Made by a program: the position numbers and the translations under genes. Positions 39,276 to 47,742 of a stretch of DNA of 61,664 nt are shown here, in pieces. Source of the stretch: Catenulispora pinistramenti (GTDB lineage: Bacteria > Actinomycetota > Actinomycetes > Streptomycetales > Catenulisporaceae); NCBI RefSeq assembly GCF_018274385.1, contig NZ_JAAFYZ010000036.1, forward strand, positions 1-61,664. Direction: 5' to 3'. How positions within the stretch are numbered: position 1 is the stretch's first letter; each line of letters begins with the position of its first letter. The notes beneath the pieces are model-generated. The model did no database searches, was not told the DNA's origin, and saw only the letters and a list, made by a program, of their open reading frames with translations.

Positions 39276-39291
39276 GCTTTGAATCCGAAGC
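39276..39291. promoter_or_regulatory. MarR-type operator copy 2
   Basis: GCTTTGAATCCGAAGC is the middle copy, 33 bases from the first copy (start to start), about three helical turns, so both could be bound on the same DNA face. Confidence 0.7.
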
Positions 39292-39327
39292 AATAGCGGG
39301 TGCCGAAGTGACGTACGTCATAGTGAT

Positions 39328-39343
39328 GCTTTGAATTCGAAGC
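39328..39343. promoter_or_regulatory. MarR-type operator copy 3
   Basis: GCTTTGAATTCGAAGC is the most symmetric copy (one mismatch between half-sites) and ends 14 bases before the MarR ATG, fitting autorepression. A perfect 12-base palindrome TGACGTACGTCA lies just before it at 39309-39320. Confidence 0.75.
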
Positions 39344-39357
39344 GATATGCTGGCCGG

Positions 39358-39897
39358 ATGACCGAGAGCCGTCCCGACCCCGAAGCCCGGCCCGGTGGCG
39401 ACGAGCCGCTGAACCCGGCCGAGCTGAAGACGCTGATCGCGCTCATAGAGTCGGTCACCGTGCTCCAGTACCGGCTGGAGCAGCAGTTGCGGGAGATCGC
39501 CGGCGTCAGTTTCGTGCAGTTCCAGCTCCTGGTCCGGCTGCGCGACGCGGGCGGGACGCAGACCATGACCCAGATGGCGGACGGCGTGGTCTACAGCCGC
39601 AGCGGGATCACGTATCAGGCCGGGCTGCTGGAGAAGGCCGGGCTGATCACCCGCGGCCCGGACCCGGACGACGACCGCGTGAGGGCCGTCGCCCTCACCG
39701 ACGCCGGCCGCGCGCTGCTGGACGAGGTCCTGCCCCCGCACGTGGGGCTGGCCCGCCGCCTGCTCTTCGATTCGCTGACCGGCGACGACCTGCCGCGGCT
39801 GGCCGAGATCATGGCGAGGGTCCGCGACCACATGCAGGCCCAGCCCTCCCGCTCGGCCACGACGGTACGGCGCCGCCGCGACGACGCCGGAGCGTGA
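39358..39897 (+). CDS. MarR-family transcriptional regulator
   Basis: This 179-residue winged-helix regulator has the MarR layout: dimerisation helix (LKTLIALIESVTVLQYRLEQQL), recognition helix region (TMTQMADGVVYSRSGITYQAGLLEKAGL) and the wing with DPDDDRVRAVALTDAG. ATG 39358 is preferred because an earlier TTG lies inside the third operator. It is divergent from the alpha/beta hydrolase gene and probably represses both promoters through the three palindromes until an aromatic or related ligand binds. Confidence 0.92.
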   Translation: MTESRPDPEARPGGDEPLNPAELKTLIALIESVTVLQYRLEQQLREIAGVSFVQFQLLVRLRDAGGTQTMTQMADGVVYSRSGITYQAGLLEKAGLITRGPDPDDDRVRAVALTDAGRALLDEVLPPHVGLARRLLFDSLTGDDLPRLAEIMARVRDHMQAQPSRSATTVRRRRDDAGA

Positions 39898-39966
39898 CGC
39901 TGTCGCCGAAACCGTCAAGAAGCTATCGGATCGGGAGGAACTCCGAAAGGGAAAGCGACAGCGTCA
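39895..39966. terminator. Long inverted repeat between converging genes
   Basis: TGACGCTGTCGC (39895-39906) and GCGACAGCGTCA (39955-39966) are perfect reverse complements separated by 48 bases, in the gap between the converging MarR and LuxR genes. A shared bidirectional transcription end is the simplest reading; the large loop makes this uncertain. Confidence 0.4.
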
Positions 39967-40017
39967 GAGCTCCGTTTCGGCTGCGTCAGGGCTCTGCGTG
40001 ATCGTGTCAGTACTCTG
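39961..40017. repeat. Three direct repeats at 21-22 base spacing
   Basis: GCGTCAGAGCTC (39961), GCGTCAGGGCTCTG (39983) and GTGTCAGTACTCTG (40004) recur on the same face of the helix. The last overlaps the end of the LuxR gene. Similar ATCAGGGCTC/ATCAGGGTTC words occur in the divergent promoter at 52.7 kb. A regulator site is possible but unproven. Confidence 0.35.
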
Positions 40018-42976
40018 TGGCCCGCCGCACCTCGCGCAACACCATCCCGGCGACGGCAGTGCGTGAGGAGACTTCAAGCTTGGCGAATATATGGGACAGG
40101 TGAGTCTCGATCGTCTTCTCGGCGAGTCGCAGGCGCCTGGCGATCTGCCGGTTGGTCAGGCCGTCGCTGACCAGCACGGCTACCTCCTTCTCGCGCCCCG
40201 TCAGGGCGGCTATCGCCGATTCCGGTTCGGATTCGGGTCCGGGGCCGGATTCCGGCTTGGCGGGGGCCGCGGCCCCCGGTCCCGGCTCCCGGCGGGTCCG
40301 GGTGGTGTGGTCGGCCAGACGGAGGGCTCCATAGGCTTGCGCGTCTTGCCGGACGCTCTGGAGTTCCGCGGCGGCACGTTCGGCGTCGCCACTGGCGGCC
40401 AGTGCCGACCCGACGAGGATGCGCGCGCGGAGCTCGTCGATCACCATCCCCGACTCCTGGAACATGCGCAGCGCGGCTCGGGCCGGCTCCAATGCGGCGG
40501 CGGGAGCGCGTTGTGCTGCTACCTGCGCCTGCGCGAGCAGGGCCAGGCCGCAGCGTCCGGGCAGGCCCAGGTCCGCCGCGCTGCTCAGCGCCCGGTCCGC
40601 CCACGACTGCGCCTCCTCTACGTGCCCCGCGCAAAGGGCGACGCGGGTGAGGAGTTCGTACCACTCCACGCGTGACCAGGGGGCGATGCGCTCCAGTTCG
40701 GGGAGGCCGCCGGCGCGGATCGCCGCCAGGCAGGCTTCGGTGTCGCCGGATTCCAGGCAGTGCTCGGCCCGGATGAACGTCAGGACGGACTCGAACCAGT
40801 CCTCGACGACGCTCTGGCCGGGTTCGGCGGGGCGGGATGCCGGATCGGGCTTCCGGGTCCAGGCGCGAGCCCACCGATAGAGCACGAGCGCCCCGGCCCG
40901 CTGCTCGCCGCTGCCGGAGAGCTGCGCGAGGTCGACGGCGTCCTCGGCGCAGCTCGTCGCCTCTGCCAGGCGGCCGACGGAGCGCAGGATCAGGAAGCGG
41001 GCCACCAGCGGATGGGGCAGTGCCAGGAACTGCTCCCGGGCGTGAGCCAGGGCCAGCGCGCGATCTATGTGGCGCAGCGCGTCGTGCGGGCGTTCCAACA
41101 GCAGCTCGCCCCAGCCCACCCAGACCGCCGCGTCGAGGCGCTCGGCCAGTTCGGAGTCCAGCAGGCCGTCGACGATCGCCGCGCCTTCCTCCAGGTACTT
41201 CGCCGTGTCCCGCACGTCGCCCCGCAGGCACGCCGCCACCGCCTGCAGCCCGAGCGCCGCGGCCTGCAGGCCCGGGAGGCCGTGCTTGCCGGCGGTGCCC
41301 TGTGCGCGGCGGGCGAGGTCGCGGGCCGCGGCGATGCCGCCGGCCATCAGCTCGCTGCTCGCGCGCTCGAACTCCAGCATCGCCAGCTCCGCGGTGTCCG
41401 AACCGGCGTGCGCGGATATCTCCCGGTCCAGCAGCGCGTTGGCCTCGGTGTGCCGACGGAGCAGCCGGTTCATCATGGCGCAGAAGGCGACCGCCTCGGC
41501 CCGGGGGCCGCGCGGTTCGTCGGGGAGATGGCACAGGACCTCGCGCAGGACATCGCGGCTCGCCGCCGGGTGTCCGGAGACTCCGAGCGCCGTACCCAGC
41601 CGCAGCGAGAGCTCCAGCCGGCGCGGTGAGCGCTGGTAGTTGTCGGGGACCAGCCGCAGCGCCGCGGTCAGCCACCGGGCGGCGGTGGCCGGTGCCTGCC
41701 AGCGCACCGCTTCGGCGGCTTCGGCCAGGACCTCCAGCGCGGCGAGGTCGCCGGGCCCTGCGATCCGCTCGACGTGATGGGCACGCACGACGGCGCTGTG
41801 CCCCTCCAGTTCCATCACGACGGCCGCCCGGGCGTGGGCTCCCAGCAGCCAGCCGGGTTTGGCGCTGTCGTAGACCACGCGGTGCACCAGCGTGTGCCGG
41901 AACGCCAGCTCGTGCGTACCCGCCGCCGGGCGCACCAGGTCCCTGGCGGCGAGTTCGTCGATGGCCGGCAGGGCGCGAGTTTCCTTGAGCCCGGCGATGG
42001 CCGCGGCGAGCTTGGGGGAGAAGGACTCGCCCAGGACGGCGCCGCTGCGCGCCATCAGTTGCGCCGCGTCCGTCAGCGCGTCGAACTCCGCCAGCAGGAC
42101 GGCCTCCACCGAGTGCGGCAGCTTGTCCCGGGACCAGCCGGAGCCGGCCGCCGGGACCTGCGGGTCGCAGGAGGACAGGGCCTTGAGATAGAAGGGGTTG
42201 CCCTGGCTCTCCCGGTACAGCGTGCGCCGCCAGCCCGCGGTCCCGCGCTCGCCGAGCAGGCGCTCCATGTCGCGTTCGGCCAGCGGCCCGAGGTGCAGCC
42301 GTTCGTGCGTCCAGGCCGTCCCGACCAGCGCGGCGCGCAGCCGGGCCGAGATCTGGCGCGGCCGGTAGGCCAGGACCAACAGCAGCGGAATCGGAACCGG
42401 GCGGCGCACCAGCTGGGCGATGATCTCCAGGGACTCCTCGTCGGCGTGGTGCAGGTCGTCCAGCGCGAGAACGAGTGTCGGCCGGGCCTTGGCCCGCAGC
42501 AGTTCCTGCATCGCGCGGTACACACGGTGCAGATCCGGCGGCGGTACGCACTCCTGGGCCGGCCCCCGCGCCGCGGCCGGCGCCGCCAGGGACGGGAACA
42601 CGGTCCCCAGCAGCCGCAGGGCGCCGTCGCTGATCCCGGTGCCCAGATCGTCGACGTCGAGGCCGGCCAGCGGGTCGTCGAGGGCGTCGACGAGCAGTGC
42701 GAAGGGCCGGTCGCGGGCCGGTTCGCTGGCGGTTCCGCCGAAGACGGCCGCGCCCCGCTCGGCGGCGCGGCGCCGGACCTCGGCGAGCATCCGGGACTTG
42801 CCGATGCCCGGCTCGCCGGTCACCTCGATCACCCGGGCCAGGCCGTCCTGGAGCTGCCCGAGCATCCGGGTCAGCACGTCGAGTTCGGCCTCCCGGCCGA
42901 CGAAGAGCCCGTCCGCGCCCGCGGCCGATGTCAGTGCCCTGTCGGCTCGATCCCGATCGGTCGTAACGTCCACCAT
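40007..42976 (-). CDS. LAL-type LuxR-family regulator
   Basis: This 989-residue regulator has an N-terminal AAA-type ATPase (FVGREAELDVL then Walker A GEPGIGKSRM near residue 54; LVLALDDLHHADEES as Walker B), a long TPR-like middle and a C-terminal LuxR helix-turn-helix (LTGREKEVAVLVSDGLTNRQ through KTIETHLSHIFAKLEV). Large ATP-binding LuxR regulators of this kind activate antibiotic clusters. It lies downstream of the carbamoyltransferase, in the same direction, after a 148-base gap that is less GC-rich. It probably controls region D. Confidence 0.94.
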   Translation of the reverse strand: MVDVTTDRDRADRALTSAAGADGLFVGREAELDVLTRMLGQLQDGLARVIEVTGEPGIGKSRMLAEVRRRAAERGAAVFGGTASEPARDRPFALLVDALDDPLAGLDVDDLGTGISDGALRLLGTVFPSLAAPAAARGPAQECVPPPDLHRVYRAMQELLRAKARPTLVLALDDLHHADEESLEIIAQLVRRPVPIPLLLVLAYRPRQISARLRAALVGTAWTHERLHLGPLAERDMERLLGERGTAGWRRTLYRESQGNPFYLKALSSCDPQVPAAGSGWSRDKLPHSVEAVLLAEFDALTDAAQLMARSGAVLGESFSPKLAAAIAGLKETRALPAIDELAARDLVRPAAGTHELAFRHTLVHRVVYDSAKPGWLLGAHARAAVVMELEGHSAVVRAHHVERIAGPGDLAALEVLAEAAEAVRWQAPATAARWLTAALRLVPDNYQRSPRRLELSLRLGTALGVSGHPAASRDVLREVLCHLPDEPRGPRAEAVAFCAMMNRLLRRHTEANALLDREISAHAGSDTAELAMLEFERASSELMAGGIAAARDLARRAQGTAGKHGLPGLQAAALGLQAVAACLRGDVRDTAKYLEEGAAIVDGLLDSELAERLDAAVWVGWGELLLERPHDALRHIDRALALAHAREQFLALPHPLVARFLILRSVGRLAEATSCAEDAVDLAQLSGSGEQRAGALVLYRWARAWTRKPDPASRPAEPGQSVVEDWFESVLTFIRAEHCLESGDTEACLAAIRAGGLPELERIAPWSRVEWYELLTRVALCAGHVEEAQSWADRALSSAADLGLPGRCGLALLAQAQVAAQRAPAAALEPARAALRMFQESGMVIDELRARILVGSALAASGDAERAAAELQSVRQDAQAYGALRLADHTTRTRREPGPGAAAPAKPESGPGPESEPESAIAALTGREKEVAVLVSDGLTNRQIARRLRLAEKTIETHLSHIFAKLEVSSRTAVAGMVLREVRRATEY

Positions 42977-43124
42977 GGTCCCCTCTTGTCGCGCTCCGGG
43001 GGAATGCCACGGCCCGGGTACCGGCTCAACGGTTTACGTATTTCCTCTAGTCTTGTTCTTTAAGCTCGGGATGGCTGCTTCGCTCCGGGGTTTCTCAGCC
43101 CTTTGATACAAGGGTGGCGACATA

Positions 43125-44951
43125 TCAGCGGATCACGGCCCGGCTGTCGGCGGCGATCTCCTCGAGCACGCCGCGTACCCGCTGCTCCCATTCGGGTTTG
43201 GCGTGGACGGTGTCGCCGATGAACGCGACGTCCAGCTGCGAGGACACGAAAGTGTGGTAGGCCTCCGCGCCGTCCCGCGCCGTCGGCTGCCCCTTGACGT
43301 TCAACGACGTGTTCATCACCACCGGGACCCCGGTCAGGTGCTCGAAGCAGTCGATGATCTGCCACAGGCCCGGGACCTCCTCGGCGTGCACGCTCTGCAC
43401 CCGCGCGCTCCCGTCGTCGTGGACGACGGCGGGGATCAAGTGCCGCCGCTCGGGGCGCACCGGCACGGTCACCGTCATGTGCCGCAGGTTCGCCGAGCCG
43501 GGCACGGCGAACCAGTCCGCCGCCGATTCGGCCTTGACCGCCGGGGCCAGCGGCCGGAATCCCTCACGGAACTTCACCGCCGCGTTCACCCGGTCGCGCG
43601 TCTCCCGCAGCCGCGGATCAGCCAGGATGCTGCGATGTCCCAGCGCCCGCGGCCCGAACTCCAGCCGGCCCTCGGCCCAGCCCACGATGGCGCCCGCCGC
43701 GAGCAGCGCCGCGGCGGCCCGCGGTCCCAGGCCTGAGGGCACCGGCGCGTTCCAGTACGCGGACCCGGACGGCTCGCCGGTGGCGGACACGTCCGGTCCG
43801 AGGAACGTCATGGCCGGGTACCGCTCGGCGGCCCGGCCCGGATCGGCGAACGCCAGGGCCGCGCCGACGGCGGTCCCCTCGTCCCCGGCGGCCGGCTGCA
43901 CGTAGACACCGTCGACGAGCCCTGACTCACACAGCCGTCCCACGGCCACGCAGTTCAGCGCCACGCCGCCGGCCAACGCCACCGCGCGCAGCCCGGTCCG
44001 GGCGGTCCAGTGCTTGATCAGGTGCAGGAACGCCTCCTCGAGGCGTTCCTGGCCGGCCGCGGCGACGTCGAGGTGGACCTGCTCCGGCCGGGCGCCGGGC
44101 GCCAGCGCCGGGCAGCCCATGTCCCGCAGCCGCTCGCGCGAGGCGGCGAAGGTCTCCCGCGCGCGCGGGTCCCGGTTCAGGCTCAGCAGCGGGACCGAGA
44201 ACGTCCCGTCCGGCCCGAGTACCACCGCCTCGGACATCGCCGCCCGGAACCGCGCCGGGTCCCCGGACGAGGCCAGGGCCATGACCTTGTACTCGTCGCT
44301 GTTCGGCCAGAACCCGAGGTGCATCGTCATGAGCGAGTAGAACAGGCCCAGGCTGCTGCGGTAGTCCAGAGCCGCCAGCCGGGACAGCTCGCCGTCCCGC
44401 CAGGCGTAGACGGTGACGGCGTGCAGTTCGCCCATGCCGTCCAGGACGACCACGAGCGCGTCCTGGAAGCCGGACGGGATCGCCGCGCTGAGGGCGTGGG
44501 CCCGGTGGTGCGCGACCGGCTGGACCGTCAACCGGCCGGCGGTCCGCGGGAAGTGCCGGTGCAGCAGTCGGGTCTGGAGCTCGGGGGCGTAGACGGTCTC
44601 GTAGCGGGTGCGGCTGTACTCCTCACCCTGCGACAGGACGCGCAGGCGTCCGTAGTCGAAGTTGTGCGCCACGGCGTCGACGTCGGCGAACTCGATCCCG
44701 GCGTGGGCCAGACAGTATTCGATCGCCTCCCGGGGGAAGGCGTGGTCGAACTTGGTCCCGGAGAAGCGCTCCTGTTGCACGGCGGCCACCAGGCGGTCGT
44801 CGACCAGCAGCGCCGCCGCTGAATCAAGTCCCTGATACAGGCGGCGCTCGCGCTCGTCCAGATCGGGGAACCGGCTGAGCTTGAGCTCCTTGGAGCCGTC
44901 CAGGCCGCTGTAGCCCAGGACGACTCGGTGCGGCCGGACAGGTCGGGTCAC
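43125..44951 (-). CDS. Carbamoyltransferase (NodU/CmcH/TobZ family)
   Basis: This 608-residue protein transfers a carbamoyl group from carbamoyl phosphate, via an adenylate, to a hydroxyl of a natural product. The Kae1-like part has VAHHRAHALSA with the metal-binding His pair, LDGMGELHAVTVY, AGGVALNCVAVGRL and the QPAAGDEGTAVGAALAF region; the C-terminal part has GRLEFGPRALGHRSILADPR and FREGFRPLAPAV. GTG 44951 has AGGAG five bases upstream and overlaps the PPTase stop; longer readings would run through that gene. It is the last gene of the leftward region D operon and predicts a carbamoyl ester in the product. Confidence 0.93.
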   Translation of the reverse strand: MTRPVRPHRVVLGYSGLDGSKELKLSRFPDLDERERRLYQGLDSAAALLVDDRLVAAVQQERFSGTKFDHAFPREAIEYCLAHAGIEFADVDAVAHNFDYGRLRVLSQGEEYSRTRYETVYAPELQTRLLHRHFPRTAGRLTVQPVAHHRAHALSAAIPSGFQDALVVVLDGMGELHAVTVYAWRDGELSRLAALDYRSSLGLFYSLMTMHLGFWPNSDEYKVMALASSGDPARFRAAMSEAVVLGPDGTFSVPLLSLNRDPRARETFAASRERLRDMGCPALAPGARPEQVHLDVAAAGQERLEEAFLHLIKHWTARTGLRAVALAGGVALNCVAVGRLCESGLVDGVYVQPAAGDEGTAVGAALAFADPGRAAERYPAMTFLGPDVSATGEPSGSAYWNAPVPSGLGPRAAAALLAAGAIVGWAEGRLEFGPRALGHRSILADPRLRETRDRVNAAVKFREGFRPLAPAVKAESAADWFAVPGSANLRHMTVTVPVRPERRHLIPAVVHDDGSARVQSVHAEEVPGLWQIIDCFEHLTGVPVVMNTSLNVKGQPTARDGAEAYHTFVSSQLDVAFIGDTVHAKPEWEQRVRGVLEEIAADSRAVIR

Positions 44952-45892
44952 GATGGCTCCTCGGGGTTCGGCGCTTGGGCCGCGGACTTGGACGGGGACG
45001 AGGACGGGGACGAGGACGGGGATCGCCGGGGAGCGTCCGCGACGGCCCGGGACAGTTCGCCCACCGCGGCCTCGCTCAGCACCGCGGCCCAGGGACGAGG
45101 GGCGCTTGCGGACGGGGTCGGCGCCTGCGCCGCGAAGGACACCGCGGCGACGACGGCCCGGGACGCTGCGACCGCCTCGAGGAGCCGCTCCCGGGACCCG
45201 GGCTCGGACCGGGCGCGCAGCAGCAGCTCGACGCTGTCCAGCGCACACCGGACCGCCCAGGTGAGGGCGTCGACCGGCAGGTCCGTCACGGCCGCGCGCA
45301 GCGCTCGGGTCAACTCGGCGGCGTCGGTGTCGGTGTCGGTGTCGGCTTCGAGGGTGTCGGCTTCGAGGGTGTCGGCTTCGGCGGCGGCCGGGGAACTCGG
45401 CGCGACGTCCGGCCCGCGCGGGGCCGGCGGCAGGTCCACCCAGCCCGTGGCCACGGCTGCCACCAGGGTGTCCTTGTGCGTGATCGAGACGCGGACGTCG
45501 ACGACCCCGTCGGCCCTGGCGGCGCGCAGCGCGGTACCGGACAAGGTCACCGCGGGCGCTCCGCCGGGTTCGCGCAGCACCGCGATGTCCCGGGGAAACA
45601 CTCCGTCGAACAACCCGTGTCCCAGCAGTTTGAGGATCGCCTCCTTGGCGGCGAAGCGGCCGGCCAGGAACTCCCGGGCGCGGTCGGCTCCCAGCGTTGC
45701 CGCTTCGGCGCGTTCGGCCGCCGCGAACATGTGGTGCTGGAACCAGGGACGCGGCCAGAGGCGGTCGAGCTCGTCGGCCCACAGGATGTCGACGCCGAGC
45801 CGCGCCGGGCCGGCCTGCCGCATCCCGGGCGCCCGCGGACCGGCCGGCGCCTCGGCGGTCGCGGCAGCCTGAGATCGTGCCATATCAGGCAC
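44948..45892 (-). CDS. AcpS-type phosphopantetheinyl transferase with extra C-terminal domain
   Basis: The first ~165 residues are a 4'-phosphopantetheinyl transferase: GVDILWADELDRL (metal-binding Asp), AGRFAAKEAILKLLG (Glu and Lys) and DVRVSITHKDTLVAAVA. It would activate the ACP at 48607-48864. A Thr/Asp/Glu-rich repetitive linker (units ADTLE, then DTDTD) leads to a ~110-residue helical domain I do not recognise, ending in a Ser/Pro-rich tail. Such a fusion is unusual. The start may be GTG 45892 or ATG 45883; both overlap or abut the dehydrogenase stop. The total is up to 314 residues against about 120-150 for plain AcpS. Confidence 0.85.
   Translation of the reverse strand: MPDMARSQAAATAEAPAGPRAPGMRQAGPARLGVDILWADELDRLWPRPWFQHHMFAAAERAEAATLGADRAREFLAGRFAAKEAILKLLGHGLFDGVFPRDIAVLREPGGAPAVTLSGTALRAARADGVVDVRVSITHKDTLVAAVATGWVDLPPAPRGPDVAPSSPAAAEADTLEADTLEADTDTDTDAAELTRALRAAVTDLPVDALTWAVRCALDSVELLLRARSEPGSRERLLEAVAASRAVVAAVSFAAQAPTPSASAPRPWAAVLSEAAVGELSRAVADAPRRSPSSSPSSSPSKSAAQAPNPEEPS
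45319..45385. repeat. In-frame tandem repeats in the PPTase linker
   Basis: GTGTCG and 15-base GTGTCGGCTTCGAGG units repeat in tandem, encoding the alternating Asp/Thr and ADTLE stretches between the PPTase and its extra domain. A second GGGGACGAGGAC-type repeat (about 44990-45030) encodes its Ser/Pro tail. Confidence 0.8.
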
Positions 45893-47123
45893 CTGCGTTC
45901 TCGGTCGCGGCGGCGGGGGAGAGCGGGGCGAGGAAGTCGCCCTTGATCAGCCCCTGGAAGACCGACAACCGGTGGATACCGCCGGTGCCCTCCATGAACT
46001 CGAAAGCCCTGGCGTCCCGGTAGACCTTCTCCAGCCAGGGGTGCTCCACCAACGACGCGGGCCCGAGCAGGTCGGCGGCGAGCATGGTCGCCTCCTCGCC
46101 GAGCTCGGCCGCCCGCAGCTTCACCGCCCCGATGCGATGGACGTTCACCACCGCGCGGTCCACGTCGGCCGCGGCGCGGTGCACGAGCCGGCGCAGGACC
46201 GCGATGCGCTCGTCGACCTCGTCGAGCCGCCACCGGGCCTGGCCCGGCAGGTTCGGCCGGTTCTGCCGGACGTAGTCGGCCGCGGCTTGGGCGATACCCA
46301 TCGCCATCGCGGCCAGCCCGAGCCGCCCGCGATGCAGGACGTGCAGCGCCCCGTACAGGCCGCGGCGGCTCGGCGGCCGCTGCCGGCCCAGGATCTGCGC
46401 GGGCTCCACCGGCACGCCGGCCAGCCGGATCCGGCTGATCCGGGCCCCGCGCAGTCCGACCATCGGCAGCAGCTCGGCTTCGAACCCGGGGCTGGAGGTG
46501 TCCAGCAGCACGGCCTCGATGCCCCACGGCCCCGGCGCGCGCCGGCAGAAGACGACGCCGATCTGGGCGCGGGCGGCCGTGCCGACGTAGCGCTTCTCGC
46601 CGGTCAGGACGAAGCCGCCGTCCGCGTCGGGCGTCAGGGCCGTCTCCAGCTCGATCGCCGCCGATCCCTTGCGCGGCTCGGTCAGCCCGAAGAAGGTCCA
46701 CGTCGGTCCGGCGGCGATCCGTTCGTAGTAGCGGCGCCGCTGCTCGGCGTCGGCGAGGGCCTGGACGGCCAGCCCGGACAGCGTCGGCCCGGGGGCGGCC
46801 AGCAGGACGCCCGGATCGCCGTAGCCGAACCGCTCGCCGGTGATCACCCGGCCGAGCTGGCTCGCGCCGGCGGCGAGGATCCCGGCCGGATGCCCGTTCG
46901 GCGTGCGGTACTGCGGCGGCAGGGTGCACTGGGTCTCGAAATCGATGACCGGCAGGCCCAGGTGGTCGGTGATGGCGTCAGGGTTCTGATCGACGGCTCG
47001 ACCGGCCTCGCGCAGGCCGTCGGTCAGTTCCCAGCAGTAGCGGTCCAGCGGCCGCAGCCGATCGTCCAGATCGGTTCCGGCCGGCGGGCGGCCGGCCATG
47101 GACGCCCAGCCGTCGTCAGCCAT
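45885..47123 (-). CDS. Acyl-CoA dehydrogenase-family flavoenzyme
   Basis: This 412-residue enzyme has the full acyl-CoA dehydrogenase fold, with TFFGLTEPRKGSAA in the FAD/substrate region, GEKRYVGTAARAQ and RDARAFEFMEGTGGIHRLSVFQG at the end. The EGT Glu, the usual catalytic base, is kept, so it can remove the alpha proton of an acyl thioester. With the nearby ACP it probably desaturates an ACP-bound aminoacyl or ketoacyl chain. ATG 47123 has GGAG upstream and overlaps the preceding stop; upstream frames belong to the neighbouring half-dehydrogenase gene. Confidence 0.9.
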   Translation of the reverse strand: MADDGWASMAGRPPAGTDLDDRLRPLDRYCWELTDGLREAGRAVDQNPDAITDHLGLPVIDFETQCTLPPQYRTPNGHPAGILAAGASQLGRVITGERFGYGDPGVLLAAPGPTLSGLAVQALADAEQRRRYYERIAAGPTWTFFGLTEPRKGSAAIELETALTPDADGGFVLTGEKRYVGTAARAQIGVVFCRRAPGPWGIEAVLLDTSSPGFEAELLPMVGLRGARISRIRLAGVPVEPAQILGRQRPPSRRGLYGALHVLHRGRLGLAAMAMGIAQAAADYVRQNRPNLPGQARWRLDEVDERIAVLRRLVHRAAADVDRAVVNVHRIGAVKLRAAELGEEATMLAADLLGPASLVEHPWLEKVYRDARAFEFMEGTGGIHRLSVFQGLIKGDFLAPLSPAAATENAGA

Positions 47124-47742
47124 GGAGGAACTCCGTTCCCGGGTGCAGGTAGACGTTTCCGACGGCTTCGGCGGCGTACAGCTCGCCCCCGGGGCCGTCG
47201 GCGAGGAATCCGCTGGCCCCGAACAGCTTCGCCAGGACGCGTCCGGCGGCGAGAAGCCGGCGGTGGGAACGCCACCGGGCGGCCGGGCCGCCTTCCTCGT
47301 CGTAAGCGTCGACGTGCTCTGCCATAGCGGTCTGCTCGGCCAGGGTGATGGCCACGTCGGCCAGGCAGGACTGGACGAGCTGCTTGGCCAGCAGGTCGCT
47401 GCCTCCTGATGTCCGCGCGCCCAGATGCGTGATCGCGAGGTCCAGCAGGCGGCGCATGCTCTGGCAGTGCAGGACCAGCAGCCCGGCGGCGAACGGGGTC
47501 GCGGTGGCCGGCGACGCCGACAGTTCGTCCTGGCTCGCCGGCCGGTGGGCGAGCCCGAACCGGGCGAACGGGTGGCCGGCGACCGACGGGAGTGCCCGGA
47601 CCGAGGCCAGGACCAGGCCGGTGGGCGAGGCCACCAGGGCGCCGGGCGCGATCTGTTCGTGCAGCTCGTCGAGCCGGCGCGGATACCATAGGCCGGTCGT
47701 GGCCGCCTCGGCGATCGGCGCGGTGGTGGTGTACGCACTCAT
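47116..47742 (-). CDS. Acyl-CoA dehydrogenase-like partner, reduced
   Basis: This 208-residue protein resembles the C-terminal helical half of acyl-CoA dehydrogenases: HLGARTSGGSDLLAKQLVQ, LADVAITLAEQTAM and RVLAKLFGASGFLAD. The N-terminal FAD/substrate domains and an EGT motif are absent. It precedes and overlaps the full-length enzyme, so the two may form an unequal heteromer with the half subunit structural. Overlaps at both ends (ATGA upstream) indicate coupled translation in a fixed ratio. Confidence 0.7.
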   Translation of the reverse strand: MSAYTTTAPIAEAATTGLWYPRRLDELHEQIAPGALVASPTGLVLASVRALPSVAGHPFARFGLAHRPASQDELSASPATATPFAAGLLVLHCQSMRRLLDLAITHLGARTSGGSDLLAKQLVQSCLADVAITLAEQTAMAEHVDAYDEEGGPAARWRSHRRLLAAGRVLAKLFGASGFLADGPGGELYAAEAVGNVYLHPGTEFLHG

